A DNA stretch of 18,139 bases from Oscillospiraceae bacterium (GCA_017451665.1 JAFTNX010000133.1:1-18139), one strand, 5' to 3'; shown: positions 6,620-14,288, counted from the stretch's first letter. A program made the numbers and translations. The notes: generated by a model not told the origin, from the sequence alone.

Positions 6620-7491
6620 TAATCCTCGCCGAAACGTTTAACGAACTCTGAAAGAGCCTCGTCGTTTTTGAATGAAATCTTGACAGTTGCGCTTCCGTCC
6701 TTGTTTTTAGAAACGGAAACCTTCTGACCAAGAGTCTGTTTAAGTGAAATCTCAACCTCGCTGTAATAAGCAGGCTTTTTGAAAAAGTCCTCGTCAGCTG
6801 CCTTGACCTTTACTTTTCCCTCAAGAACTTCCTTAACCTTTGAAACAAGCTGCTCGGTCTGTCTTACAGAAAGCTTTTTAGCCACAACTTCCTTTGCGAT
6901 TTCAAGCTGTTTTTCGCCATCTTCAATTCCTAAAATCGCCTTGCAGTGACCTGTTGAAAGCTCGCCGTTTTTGAGCATTTCCTTTACCTCGTCGCTTAAG
7001 TCTAAAAGTCTTAAAGAGTTTGTTACAGTTGAACGGGATTTTCCCACAACCTGCGCAACCTCAGCCTGTGTCATTTCAAAATCATTCATAAGTCCCTGAT
7101 AGCCAAGTGCTTCTTCAAGAGGGTTCAAATCCTCTCTCTGAAGGTTTTCAATAAGGGCAATCTGGGCAGTTTCCTTTTCGGAAAGCTCCTTGATTACAGC
7201 AGGAATTTCAGAAAGTCCTGCCATTCTTGCAGCCCTCCAACGTCTTTCACCTGCAACTATCTGGTAGTTTCCGTTTGAAAGAGGTCTTACAAGAATAGGC
7301 TGCAAAACGCCGTGCTGTCTTACTGAATCAGCAAGAGTAACAATTGCGTTTTCGTCAAAATGAGTACGAGGCTGATTCTTGTTAGGCTCAACCGTAGAAA
7401 TTCTCAGCATGACGTTACCCTTTGCTTCTTCCTCCACGCTGTTATCGTTAAACAGGAAATCCATTCCCATTCCAAGTTTTTTCTTTGCCAT
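6619..7491 (-). CDS. parB: ParB/Noc-family chromosome partition protein
   Basis: 290 residues. ParB proteins load at parS sites as CTP-dependent sliding clamps and organise the replication-origin region; Noc paralogues instead block division over the nucleoid. Seen here: PNKNQPRTHFDE (36-47), the CTP-binding GERRWRA (81-87), ENLQREDLNP (115-124), a helix-turn-helix (about 140-163, MTQAEVAQVVGKSRSTVTNS) and a C-terminal dimerisation region after about 235. The start is ATG with AGGAGAT 6 bases upstream. There is no parA on either side; parB sits between dnaB and tilS, separated from both by palindromic elements, so its ATPase partner must lie elsewhere. ParB versus Noc cannot be settled by eye. 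The stop codon is fused to the cloverleaf element. Confidence 0.93.
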   Translation of the reverse strand: MAKKKLGMGMDFLFNDNSVEEEAKGNVMLRISTVEPNKNQPRTHFDENAIVTLADSVRQHGVLQPILVRPLSNGNYQIVAGERRWRAARMAGLSEIPAVIKELSEKETAQIALIENLQREDLNPLEEALGYQGLMNDFEMTQAEVAQVVGKSRSTVTNSLRLLDLSDEVKEMLKNGELSTGHCKAILGIEDGEKQLEIAKEVVAKKLSVRQTEQLVSKVKEVLEGKVKVKAADEDFFKKPAYYSEVEISLKQTLGQKVSVSKNKDGSATVKISFKNDEALSEFVKRFGED

Positions 7492-7517
7492 TTTTTATCT
7501 CCTATGTATTAAAATCC

Positions 7518-7551
7518 GTCGGAATATCCGACTGTAAGTTTTTTATGACAA
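7518..7551 (-). promoter_or_regulatory. Candidate parB promoter with palindrome over the -10
   Basis: On the minus strand TTGTCA (7546-7551), a 17-bp spacer, then GATATT (7523-7528), 31 bp upstream of the parB ATG. The -10 lies inside a perfect inverted repeat, GTCGGA-TAT-TCCGAC (7518-7532), and the -35 lies in the palindrome GACAATTGTC (7548-7557). This layout would suit repressor binding, but the -10 matches consensus at only 4 of 6 bases. Confidence 0.4.
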
Positions 7552-7590
7552 TTGTCAGTTACAAAAACACTTTTTATATGTTTTTTCTTT

Positions 7591-7690
7591 TTAAGGCGAA
7601 CCTTAAGTGAGCCGATGACCGCCGTCACTCAAAAGCATTATCCCTCGCAAATGAATAAATAGGCGAGGAGGATGCAAACATATTGTTTGC
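7591..7690 (-). repeat. Dispersed ~100-bp palindromic element, copy 2
   Basis: Inverted relative to the copy at 2733-2832. On the minus strand it starts directly after the dnaB TAA with a palindrome, GCAAACA-ATA-TGTTTGC (7674-7690). The conserved core follows (7620-7673, 46 of 54 identical), then a perfect TTAAGG-TTCG-CCTTAA hairpin (7591-7606). The stem differs in sequence from copy 1 but keeps its position. Confidence 0.8.
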
Positions 7691-9046
7691 TTACTCCTGA
7701 CGGTTTGTTGTATCAAGGTTTGTAAAGAGGGTGTATTCGCCAATCCACGCAAGCTTTACTGTGCCTGTTTCACCGTGACGGTTTTTAGCAATAATACATT
7801 CAGCAATTGCAGCCTTGTCGGTATTTTCACGGTCGTAATAGGCATCTCTGTACAAGAAAAGAATAAGGTCAGCGTCCTGCTCGATAGAACCAGATTCTCT
7901 CAGGTCTGAAAGCATAGGACGTTTGTCGTCACGTTTTTCAGAGCTTCTCGCAAGCTGTGAAAGTGCAATAACAGGAACGTTAAGCTCCTTAGCCATAAGC
8001 TTTAACTGACGGGTGATTTCCGAAACTTCGTTTACACGGCTTGAATGCTTATTTGGGGATTCCATAAGCTGGATATAGTCCACAACAACAAGTCCGAGAT
8101 TTTTCATTCGTCTTAGCTTTGCCTTCATCTGTGGAACTGTAATACCTGCTGTGTCGTCAATATAAATCGGAAGTTTGCTAAGCACGTCAGCACCCTGCGC
8201 CAGCTTAACCCAGTCGTCCTGGTCAATCTGTCCCGAACGCAAGGAATGGCTGTTAACCATACTTTCGGAAGAAAGCATACGGGAAACAAGCTGTTCCTTA
8301 CCCATTTCAAGGTTAAAGATTGCAACAGATTTTTTATTTCTCTTGCAGGCATTTGTAGCAAGGTTAATAGCAAAAGCAGTTTTACCCATACCAGGTCTTG
8401 CACCGATTACAAGCAGGTCGGAATTATTAAGACCTGTTGTAACATTATCAAGCTGTGTAAATCCCGTTTTTGCGCCGGCATACTTTTCCTTATTCTCGCC
8501 ACTGAGCTGTCCCAATCTGCTCATTGTGTCGATAAGCACCGAGTCAATTCTTGCAAGTCCGTTTGACGCTTTTCCCTGTCTTATATCAAAAATCTTCTGT
8601 TCTGCGCTGTCAAGGAGGTTTGTAGCATCAACAGTACCCTCTGTGGCGTTGTGAATAATTTCATTTGCCGCATTTATAAGTGCTCTGAGATAGAATTTCT
8701 CCTCAACAATCTTACAATAGCTTTCGATATTTGCAACAGACGGAATAGCTTCCATAAGACCTTTTAAATAGGTCTTTGCCATTGCAGAGGTTTCAAAAAT
8801 ACCAAGTGCAACAGACTCATTCAAAACGGTAATCAAATCGGCTGTCTGGCCGTTTGAAAACATTCGCATAAAGATAGCAAAAAGTTCTCTGTGCTGTTCC
8901 TTATAAAAGCTTTCAGGCTTTAAGTATTCCATAACCACCGGCAAAGTGGACGGCTCAAGGAGTATTCCACCGAGGACTGTCTGTTCAGCTTCCAAGCTGA
9001 AAGGCAACTCTCTGCCTGAAAAGTCGTTAGTCAAATTAAGTTCCAC
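7691..9046 (-). CDS. dnaB: Replicative DNA helicase DnaB (DnaC of Bacillus)
   Basis: 451 residues, normal length and with no intein. The N-terminal helical domain (about 10-150; FSLEAEQTVLGGILL) binds primase and neighbouring subunits. The RecA-like C-terminal domain carries Walker A GARPGMGKT (215-223), Walker B LVVVDYIQLM (319-328) and the DLRESGSIEQDAD segment with the arginine-finger region after it. The hexamer unwinds the replication fork. The start is GTG (9044-9046) with AAGGAAG 8 bases upstream. It follows rplI by 20 bp, so the two share a transcript. The stop is directly joined to a dispersed palindromic element. The gdpP-rplI-dnaB order matches the Bacillus order. Confidence 0.98.
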   Translation of the reverse strand: MELNLTNDFSGRELPFSLEAEQTVLGGILLEPSTLPVVMEYLKPESFYKEQHRELFAIFMRMFSNGQTADLITVLNESVALGIFETSAMAKTYLKGLMEAIPSVANIESYCKIVEEKFYLRALINAANEIIHNATEGTVDATNLLDSAEQKIFDIRQGKASNGLARIDSVLIDTMSRLGQLSGENKEKYAGAKTGFTQLDNVTTGLNNSDLLVIGARPGMGKTAFAINLATNACKRNKKSVAIFNLEMGKEQLVSRMLSSESMVNSHSLRSGQIDQDDWVKLAQGADVLSKLPIYIDDTAGITVPQMKAKLRRMKNLGLVVVDYIQLMESPNKHSSRVNEVSEITRQLKLMAKELNVPVIALSQLARSSEKRDDKRPMLSDLRESGSIEQDADLILFLYRDAYYDRENTDKAAIAECIIAKNRHGETGTVKLAWIGEYTLFTNLDTTNRQE

Positions 9047-9066
9047 TTAAATCTTCCTTTACTGAA

Positions 9067-9513
9067 TTATTCTTCAATAACCTTAATTTTGATTGAGCAG
9101 GAAACGCCCTGGCTCATTTTGATAACTGCTGAAAAGTCACCGAATGACTTGATTTCGCTGTTAAGATTGATTTTCTTTTTATCAACTGAAATATTGTAGC
9201 TTTCCTTGATTTTGTCTGAAACTGTTGAAGCAGTAACTGCGCCGAAGAGCTTACCGCCCTGACCAGCCTTTGACTTAACTACGATTTCCTTGCCCTCAAG
9301 AGCCTTAGCGATTTCAAGGTTTTCAGCCTTTTCAACATCAAGCTTGTGCTGTGCTGAATCTTTTTTGCCCTGAAGGTCGTTTAAATTCTTAGGTGTAGCC
9401 TCGAGAGCCATACCTCTTGCAATAAGGAAATTTCTTGCATATCCGTCGGCAGCGTTAATGATGTCCCCTGCCTTACCTGAGCCTTTTACGTCTTTTAAAA
9501 GAATTACTTTCAT
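9067..9513 (-). CDS. rplI: 50S ribosomal protein L9
   Basis: 148 residues, the standard length. The N-terminal RNA-binding domain shows the family signature MKVILLKDVKGSGKAGD followed by GYARNFLI (about 24-31). A long connecting helix (about 41-75) leads to the C-terminal domain, with GGKLFGAVTA near residue 85. L9 binds 23S rRNA near the L1 stalk and limits frameshifting. The start is ATG with AAAGGAGT 8 bases upstream. It is first in the rplI-dnaB unit, since a 228-bp repeat separates it from gdpP. Its likely promoter straddles the end of that repeat. Confidence 0.98.
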   Translation of the reverse strand: MKVILLKDVKGSGKAGDIINAADGYARNFLIARGMALEATPKNLNDLQGKKDSAQHKLDVEKAENLEIAKALEGKEIVVKSKAGQGGKLFGAVTASTVSDKIKESYNISVDKKKINLNSEIKSFGDFSAVIKMSQGVSCSIKIKVIEE

Positions 9514-9549
9514 AGTTTTTTACTCCTTTGTGTGTATTTCAAATTATAA

Positions 9550-9578
9550 GTTATATAAATTTTAAAGTTTTGGGTCAA
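9550..9578 (-). promoter_or_regulatory. Probable rplI-dnaB promoter using a repeat-borne -35
   Basis: On the minus strand TTGACC (9573-9578), a 17-bp spacer, then TATAAC (9550-9555); each box matches consensus at five of six bases. The -35 belongs to the first hairpin block of the 228-bp repeat, and the -10 lies in unique sequence 36 bp before the rplI start. A perfect TATAAT (9543-9548) also lies nearby but has no good -35. Confidence 0.5.
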
Positions 9579-9787
9579 GCCTTTTTCAAAAGGCTTGTGG
9601 GGTTGAGGGGCAACGCCCTCATCGCCCGTCGCAACGGGCGAAATTCCCTGTTCAATAAAGCGTTTTTTGGAAGGGTGTCAACTTGCGACAGCAAGTTGTG
9701 GGAAACCTTTTTCAAGTAAAAAAGGTTTCCTCTTGGGTGATTAAACACAATTCTCCTCAAAAAGGTGCCAGTGGCACGTTTTTGACA
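9562..9787 (+). repeat. ~228-bp multi-hairpin repeat, copy A
   Basis: Inverted homologue of 14018-14245. In order: H1 CAAGCCTTTT/AAAAGGCTTG (9576-9597); H2 GAGGG/CCCTC (9605-9620); H3 CGCCCGT-CGCA-ACGGGCG (9623-9640); a conserved AAAGCGTTTTTTGGA block (9658-9672); H4 CAACTTGC-GACA-GCAAGTTG (9679-9698); H5 GGAAACC/GGTTTCC around a conserved TTTTTCAAGTAAAAAA (9701-9730); H6 around GTGCCAGTGGCAC (9757-9785). H1-H3 and H5 change but keep pairing in the other copy, H4 is unrelated but still pairs, and H6 is identical. It fills the gdpP-rplI gap. No protein is supported within it. Confidence 0.88.
9757..9785 (-). terminator. Repeat-borne terminator-like hairpin after gdpP
   Basis: Read on the minus strand, GTGCCACTGGCAC lies between complementary A5 and T5 runs, with the T-run on the downstream side, 7 bp beyond the gdpP stop. 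The same structure works in the other direction. It is identical in both copies of the 228-bp repeat, so it may serve the element as well as gdpP. Confidence 0.45.
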
Positions 9788-9792
9788 AGGCG

Positions 9793-11784
9793 TTATTTTT
9801 TGGATTTAGTTTTATTTCTCGCAAGGTTATCAAGATGCTCGTCAATAGCCTGGAAAACCATCTGCTTTACATTTGTAAGAGTGGATTTAAGCTGTGCCCC
9901 TGCCATTGTAGCGTGGCCACCACCACCAAGTGCTTCCATAATAACCTGAACATTGAATTTGCCCATACTTCTTGCAGAAACGTTAATTGTTCCACCCTCT
10001 TCATAAAGAACGAATGATGCGTCAACTCCGTTAATCCCAAGAAGCTCGTCGGCTGCCTGTGGGGCTGCAACTCTCATTGCCTGGCTTGTTGCTCTTGCAG
10101 TAGCAATAGCACAGCGTTCATAAACCTCACAGTTTGTAATAAGCATCGACTTCTGCTGATAGGTATCGATTGAATTTGAGAAAAGCTTTTTAACAGAAAC
10201 TGTATCTGCCCCTGCAAGTCTTAAATATGCAGCAGCTTCAAAAGTTCTTGCACCTGTTCTCATTACAAAGTTCTTGGTATCAAGCATAATACCTGCTAAA
10301 AGTGCCTCAGCCTGACAAGCTGTCAGTTTAACCTTATCCCCAAGGTACTGCACAAGCTCTGCAACCATTTCTGAAACTGATGAAGCCTGTGGTTCGTGGA
10401 AGAAAATAACAGCGTCGTCGATATGCTTGACCATTTTTCTATGGTGGTCGATAACAACAACCTTTTTAGCTGCCCTATAAACCTCATAGCTATCAAGAAA
10501 GTCAGGGTTATGGGTATCAACAACAATAACAATTGATGTATCGTCCATTTTCATAAGAGCCTGAGTTGGTGTTATATACATATCAGGGCTATCGTTCTTT
10601 TCCACATAGTCGATAAGTGAGCGTGCAAGGTTTCTTTCCCTCTCAACCACAACATAAGCCTCGTTACCCATTGAGCGTACTGCTGCACAAAGGCCGGTAG
10701 CTGAGCCGATACTATCCATATCGCCGTTTTTATGTCCCATAACGAAAACTGTTCCGTTTGTGGAAATAAGGTCAGTAATTGCGTTAGCGATAATTCTTGT
10801 TTTAACCTTAGTCTGTTTTTCCATACCCGTTGAAACGCCTCCGAAAAATTCAAAGCCGTTATCGGTTTTAACAGCAACCTGGTCGCCACCTCGTCCAAGG
10901 CACATATCAAGTCCCTGTCTTGCATACTTTTCGCTTTCGGAAAGATTTTTTGAGCAATGTCCCACGCCGATTGAAATTGTCAGGTGACCTCTTTCGCCGA
11001 CCTGAATTTCTCTTGCCTTATCAAGGATAGGAAATTTACTTTTAATCATCTGTGAAAGGTATCTTTCCTCAACAACCACCATAAACTTATCGGAAGAAAT
11101 CTTTCTTGCGATACCTGTTGTTGATTCAACGAAATTTTCAATAAGCTTTTCGATTTCTACAACGGTATGTGATTTTTCGCTTTCCTTAGCGTTCTGCAAA
11201 AGCTCGTCATAGTTATCGATTGTAATCATCATTACAGTCTGGCGTGACTGGTTATATTCAAATTCCAGCTCAACCATTTTTGTAATATCGTTAAGATAGA
11301 GAAGTGTAAGCTTCCCGTCATTTGTTTCGTTTACAAGTCCGTGAACACGATAGAATTTATCATTAACATGAACAAGGCTTCCCTTTTCGGAAAGGATTTT
11401 TCCCAAATCAAATTCAAATATCTCGCTGATTTTTTTGCCGAAAGGTTCATTTCCATCAAGCACCGTTTTATCAAAAAGCATATTTGTCCATACGATTTCG
11501 TCATTATCGTTTATGATTACAGCAGGTGCAGGAAAATTATAAAGTGAATCTCTTTGTGAAGTTGTAAGGCTTTTTGCAAACTTTGATACATTTCTCACAT
11601 ATCTTCTGCTTGCTATAAAAAGCAGTACGGTAAGTCCTATTGCTGAAAAAACAGCTATTGCAAGCAATATTGCGCCCAGTGTTTCATTTTGTGGTGACAT
11701 ATAAAGAAGCACTGATGAAGCTACGCCACACAAAGCAACCACTGCAAAAAGCACATATATTGCTATTGAATATTTCCCCTTCAT
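9793..11784 (-). CDS. gdpP: Cyclic-di-AMP phosphodiesterase GdpP
   Basis: 663 residues, close to the Bacillus protein. Two membrane helices (about 8-30 and 38-60) anchor it. A PAS-like domain (about 80-175) senses haem or nitric oxide in relatives. A degenerate GGDEF domain (about 180-310) retains only GRGGDQVAV. The DHH domain has GHKNGDMDSIGSA (350-362), VVDTHN (421-426) and VIDHH (444-448), and DHHA1 has the GGGGHATMAG motif near the end. It hydrolyses c-di-AMP to pApA, controlling potassium and osmotic balance, wall stress and beta-lactam tolerance. The ATG lies 43 bp after rnjA, with AAAGGA about 10 bases upstream, so it is cotranscribed with rnjA. The stop sits 6 bp from the conserved end of the 228-bp repeat, which interrupts the ancestral gdpP-rplI junction. 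Confidence 0.96.
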   Translation of the reverse strand: MKGKYSIAIYVLFAVVALCGVASSVLLYMSPQNETLGAILLAIAVFSAIGLTVLLFIASRRYVRNVSKFAKSLTTSQRDSLYNFPAPAVIINDNDEIVWTNMLFDKTVLDGNEPFGKKISEIFEFDLGKILSEKGSLVHVNDKFYRVHGLVNETNDGKLTLLYLNDITKMVELEFEYNQSRQTVMMITIDNYDELLQNAKESEKSHTVVEIEKLIENFVESTTGIARKISSDKFMVVVEERYLSQMIKSKFPILDKAREIQVGERGHLTISIGVGHCSKNLSESEKYARQGLDMCLGRGGDQVAVKTDNGFEFFGGVSTGMEKQTKVKTRIIANAITDLISTNGTVFVMGHKNGDMDSIGSATGLCAAVRSMGNEAYVVVERERNLARSLIDYVEKNDSPDMYITPTQALMKMDDTSIVIVVDTHNPDFLDSYEVYRAAKKVVVIDHHRKMVKHIDDAVIFFHEPQASSVSEMVAELVQYLGDKVKLTACQAEALLAGIMLDTKNFVMRTGARTFEAAAYLRLAGADTVSVKKLFSNSIDTYQQKSMLITNCEVYERCAIATARATSQAMRVAAPQAADELLGINGVDASFVLYEEGGTINVSARSMGKFNVQVIMEALGGGGHATMAGAQLKSTLTNVKQMVFQAIDEHLDNLARNKTKSKK

Positions 11785-11827
11785 TATGTATTTATCCTTT
11801 CCATAAAAATCTGAGTGCCGTCGTGGT

Positions 11828-13786
11828 TTAGTTCAAAACCTCCATAATTATCGGAAGTATCATAGGACTTCTCTTTGTTCTTGCGTAGATATAGTCCGAA
11901 ATACTATCCTTCATCTTTGTCTTGATTGCATTCCACTCGTGAACATTACTATCAAGGCAGGTCTGCAAAGCCTTTTGTGCAAGCTGTTTTGCCTGTTCCA
12001 TAAGCTCTTCGCTTTCTCTTACATAAACAAATCCTCTTGAAACCATATCAGGTCCTGAAAGAATTTCCCCTGTATTTCTGTTTACTGTTGCAACAGCGAT
12101 AATAAGTCCGTCCTGTGCAAGATGTTTTCTGTCACGAAGAACGATTGCACCTACGTCACCTACTCCAAGTCCGTCAACAAGCACTGCCCCTGCCTGCACC
12201 TGACCTGTTATCTTCATATCAACGCCGTCAGACTCAATAACACTTCCAAGTCCACCGATAATAATATTCTCGGCAGGAATACCGATACTCTCGGCAAGTC
12301 CCTTACTCTTTGAAAGATGTTTATATTCACCGTGAACAGGGATAAAGAATTTTGGTTTTGTAAGGCTTAAAATAAGCTTAAGTTCCTCCTGGCAAGCGTG
12401 TCCTGAAACATGCACGTCATACATAGCCTCATATACAACAGTTGCGCCTGATTTCATAAGTTCGTTTACAACCTTTGTAACAAACTTTTCGTTTCCAGGG
12501 ATAGGAGTTGCAGAAATAATAATAAAGTCATTCGGAGTTATAGAAACCTTTCTATGCTCATTCATAGCCATACGGGTAAGGGCTGACATAGGTTCGCCCT
12601 GGCTTCCCGTAGTAACAAGAACGACCTTTTCAGGTGGGTATCTATCGGCAAGGTCGATATCTATAAAAATATCCTGCGGGCATTTCAGATAGCCAAGCTC
12701 AATACCCTTTCCGATAACATTGACCATACTTCTGCCGGAGATTGCAACCTTTCTGCCACTTTTTACTGCGTTGTCAACAATCTGCTGTACTCTATGGATA
12801 TTTGAGGCAAAGGTAGCGATGATAATACGTCTTCCCTCAGCCTGTGAGAATAATTTTTCAAAGCTTTCGCCGACCTTTTTTTCACTCATTGTAAAGCCGG
12901 GTCTTTCGGCATTTGTAGAGTCAGCCATAAGCGCAAGCACACCTCTGCTACCAAGTTCAGCAAAGCGTGCAAGGTCGATAATTTCACCTTCGATAGGTGT
13001 ATAGTCAACCTTAAAGTCGCCTGTATGGACAAGCACTCCCGCAGGGGTATGGAAAGCCATTCCCACAGCGTCAGGGATTGAATGGTTTACTCTTATAAAT
13101 TCAACAGCCATACAGCCGAATTTTACTGTTTGTTTCGGGGTGACAACATTTAGCTTCACCGAGCCTAAAAGTCCGTGTTCAGCAAGTTTTCCATCGATAA
13201 GTCCGATTGTAAGTCTTGTTCCATAGACAGGCACATTGACTTTCTTTAAAAAATACGGAAGTCCACCGATATGGTCCTCGTGGCCGTGGGTGATAACAAT
13301 TCCTCTTATTCTGTCGATATTCTTTTCTGCATAGGAATAGTCAGGAATAACAAGGTCAACACCCAGCATTTCAGCGTCAGGAAAAGCGATACCACAGTCA
13401 ACCACGATAATATCGTTAGCGCACTCGATAAGTGTAAAGTTCTTTCCGATTTCGTTAAGTCCACCAAGTGGAATAATCTTGACAGGAGTCTTTCTTCTTG
13501 GCTCTCTCTTTGTTTCCTTTTTTGTGGCAGTTTTTATCTGGGAATTTTTCTTTATTGTTTTTCTTTCTTCTGTATTTTTAACTGCTTTAGCAGGCTTTTT
13601 TGTTTCCTTGAGGTTTGCAGTTGTTTTTGTTGATTTTGGTTTGAGTGTTTTTTCCTCAGAAATTTTTCTGCCCTTTATTTTCGGGGCTTTTGAAGTCTTT
13701 ATCGTAGACAAATCCCTTTTAGTCTGTTCGATAGTAATAAGGTTTGTAAGTCCGTCTGTCGGCACTGTTATTTTAGTCTTTTTCAT
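11828..13786 (-). CDS. rnjA: Ribonuclease J with a basic N-terminal extension
   Basis: 652 residues, about 100 longer than Bacillus RNase J1. The metallo-beta-lactamase core begins near 102 (VKIIPLGGLNEIGKN) and carries the zinc motif HGHEDH (167-172), followed by the beta-CASP region and a full C-terminal domain ending PIIMEVLN. The enzyme is a 5'-3' exonuclease and endonuclease for mRNA decay and rRNA maturation. Residues 1-100 are Lys/Thr-rich, low in hydrophobics and probably disordered, plausibly for RNA or ribosome contact. The ATG is the first possible start (in-frame TAA 9 bp upstream), but the only clear ribosome binding site, AAAGGAG, is 19 bases away, beyond the usual range. It is followed by gdpP after 43 bp. 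J1 versus J2 cannot be decided by eye. Confidence 0.95.
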   Translation of the reverse strand: MKKTKITVPTDGLTNLITIEQTKRDLSTIKTSKAPKIKGRKISEEKTLKPKSTKTTANLKETKKPAKAVKNTEERKTIKKNSQIKTATKKETKREPRRKTPVKIIPLGGLNEIGKNFTLIECANDIIVVDCGIAFPDAEMLGVDLVIPDYSYAEKNIDRIRGIVITHGHEDHIGGLPYFLKKVNVPVYGTRLTIGLIDGKLAEHGLLGSVKLNVVTPKQTVKFGCMAVEFIRVNHSIPDAVGMAFHTPAGVLVHTGDFKVDYTPIEGEIIDLARFAELGSRGVLALMADSTNAERPGFTMSEKKVGESFEKLFSQAEGRRIIIATFASNIHRVQQIVDNAVKSGRKVAISGRSMVNVIGKGIELGYLKCPQDIFIDIDLADRYPPEKVVLVTTGSQGEPMSALTRMAMNEHRKVSITPNDFIIISATPIPGNEKFVTKVVNELMKSGATVVYEAMYDVHVSGHACQEELKLILSLTKPKFFIPVHGEYKHLSKSKGLAESIGIPAENIIIGGLGSVIESDGVDMKITGQVQAGAVLVDGLGVGDVGAIVLRDRKHLAQDGLIIAVATVNRNTGEILSGPDMVSRGFVYVRESEELMEQAKQLAQKALQTCLDSNVHEWNAIKTKMKDSISDYIYARTKRSPMILPIIMEVLN

Positions 13787-13935
13787 AGTTTTTTAGTGTT
13801 TAAAACTCCTTTCGATAATTTTTACGATTTCATTGTAGTTTTTCGGGTGGGTTTGAAAGAAAAAAGGTGAAATAACCCGAAAATTTCCCGTCATCAAGAG
13901 GGTAAAATGCATTGTTTTTACGAAACATAAACAGT
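13787..13935 (-). promoter_or_regulatory. Long structured leader of rnjA
   Basis: About 150 bases separate the predicted start point from the ATG. A 9-bp pairing, TTTTCGGGT/ACCCGAAAA (13840-13848 with 13875-13883), encloses a pyrimidine-rich loop, and AAAGGAG (13806-13812) follows it. The length and structure suggest post-transcriptional control, perhaps feedback by RNase J itself. That is inference; nothing here matches a riboswitch I know. Confidence 0.4.
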
Positions 13936-13942
13936 TAAATTT

Positions 13943-13971
13943 ATTATACTACTTTTTATAAAGATTGTCAA
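13943..13971 (-). promoter_or_regulatory. Perfect-consensus sigma-A promoter for rnjA-gdpP
   Basis: On the minus strand TTGACA (13966-13971), exactly 17 bp, then TATAAT (13943-13948). Both boxes are exact consensus and the region is AT-rich. The predicted start point is near 13935. It lies between the rnjA leader and the tail end of the 228-bp repeat, 46 bp from the latter. Confidence 0.85.
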
Positions 13972-14017
13972 TGCAAACGTGACGTAATCAAGAGGTTTAT
14001 TCTTACAAACAACGCTC

Positions 14018-14245
14018 TGTCAAAAACGTGCCACTGGCACCTTTTTGAGAGTAGTGTGTTTACAACTTCTACAAGGAACCTTTTTTACTTGAAAAAGGTT
14101 CCATCACAAATAACGATGGCTCGTTATTTGCTCCCCTCCAAAAAACGCTTTGTGGCACAAGGGGATTTCGACCGTTGCGACGGTCGACCAAAGGCTCTGC
14201 CTTTGGAATTCGCAAGCTTTGAAAAGCTTGACCAAACTTTTTAAA
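14018..14245 (-). repeat. ~228-bp multi-hairpin repeat, copy B
   Basis: Inverted homologue of 9562-9787. Its hairpins, in element order, are H1 CAAGCTTT/AAAGCTTG (one to two pairs shorter), H2 CCAAAGGC/GCCTTTGG (14188-14206), H3 CGACCGT-CGCA-ACGGTCG (one C:G pair replaced by A:T), H4 CAAATAACGA/TCGTTATTTG (14107-14130, unrelated to copy A), H5 GGAACC/GGTTCC (14075-14102, one pair fewer) and H6 (14020-14048, identical). Together with the heptad array at 14289-14323, it accounts for most of the 13985-14323 interval. The remaining 14246-14288 shows nothing I can name. Confidence 0.88.
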
Positions 14246-14288
14246 TCTTTGGCAGATACCAAAATGATGAGGGTTATTCCTACTCTTG

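Noticed and set aside
7766..7780. TGTTTCACCGTGACG as a possible parS site
   Set aside because: It needs an inserted base and fails in the right half of the consensus TGTTTCACGTGAAACA; it lies in ordinary dnaB coding sequence.
9528..9949. Short frames inside the 228-bp repeat
   Set aside because: They are not conserved in frame between the two copies; pairing, not coding, is what the copies preserve.
13479..13796. Plus-strand hydrophobic frame opposite the start of rnjA
   Set aside because: It is the complement of the Lys-rich N-terminal extension, which gives Phe/Leu-rich antisense translation; no start signals.
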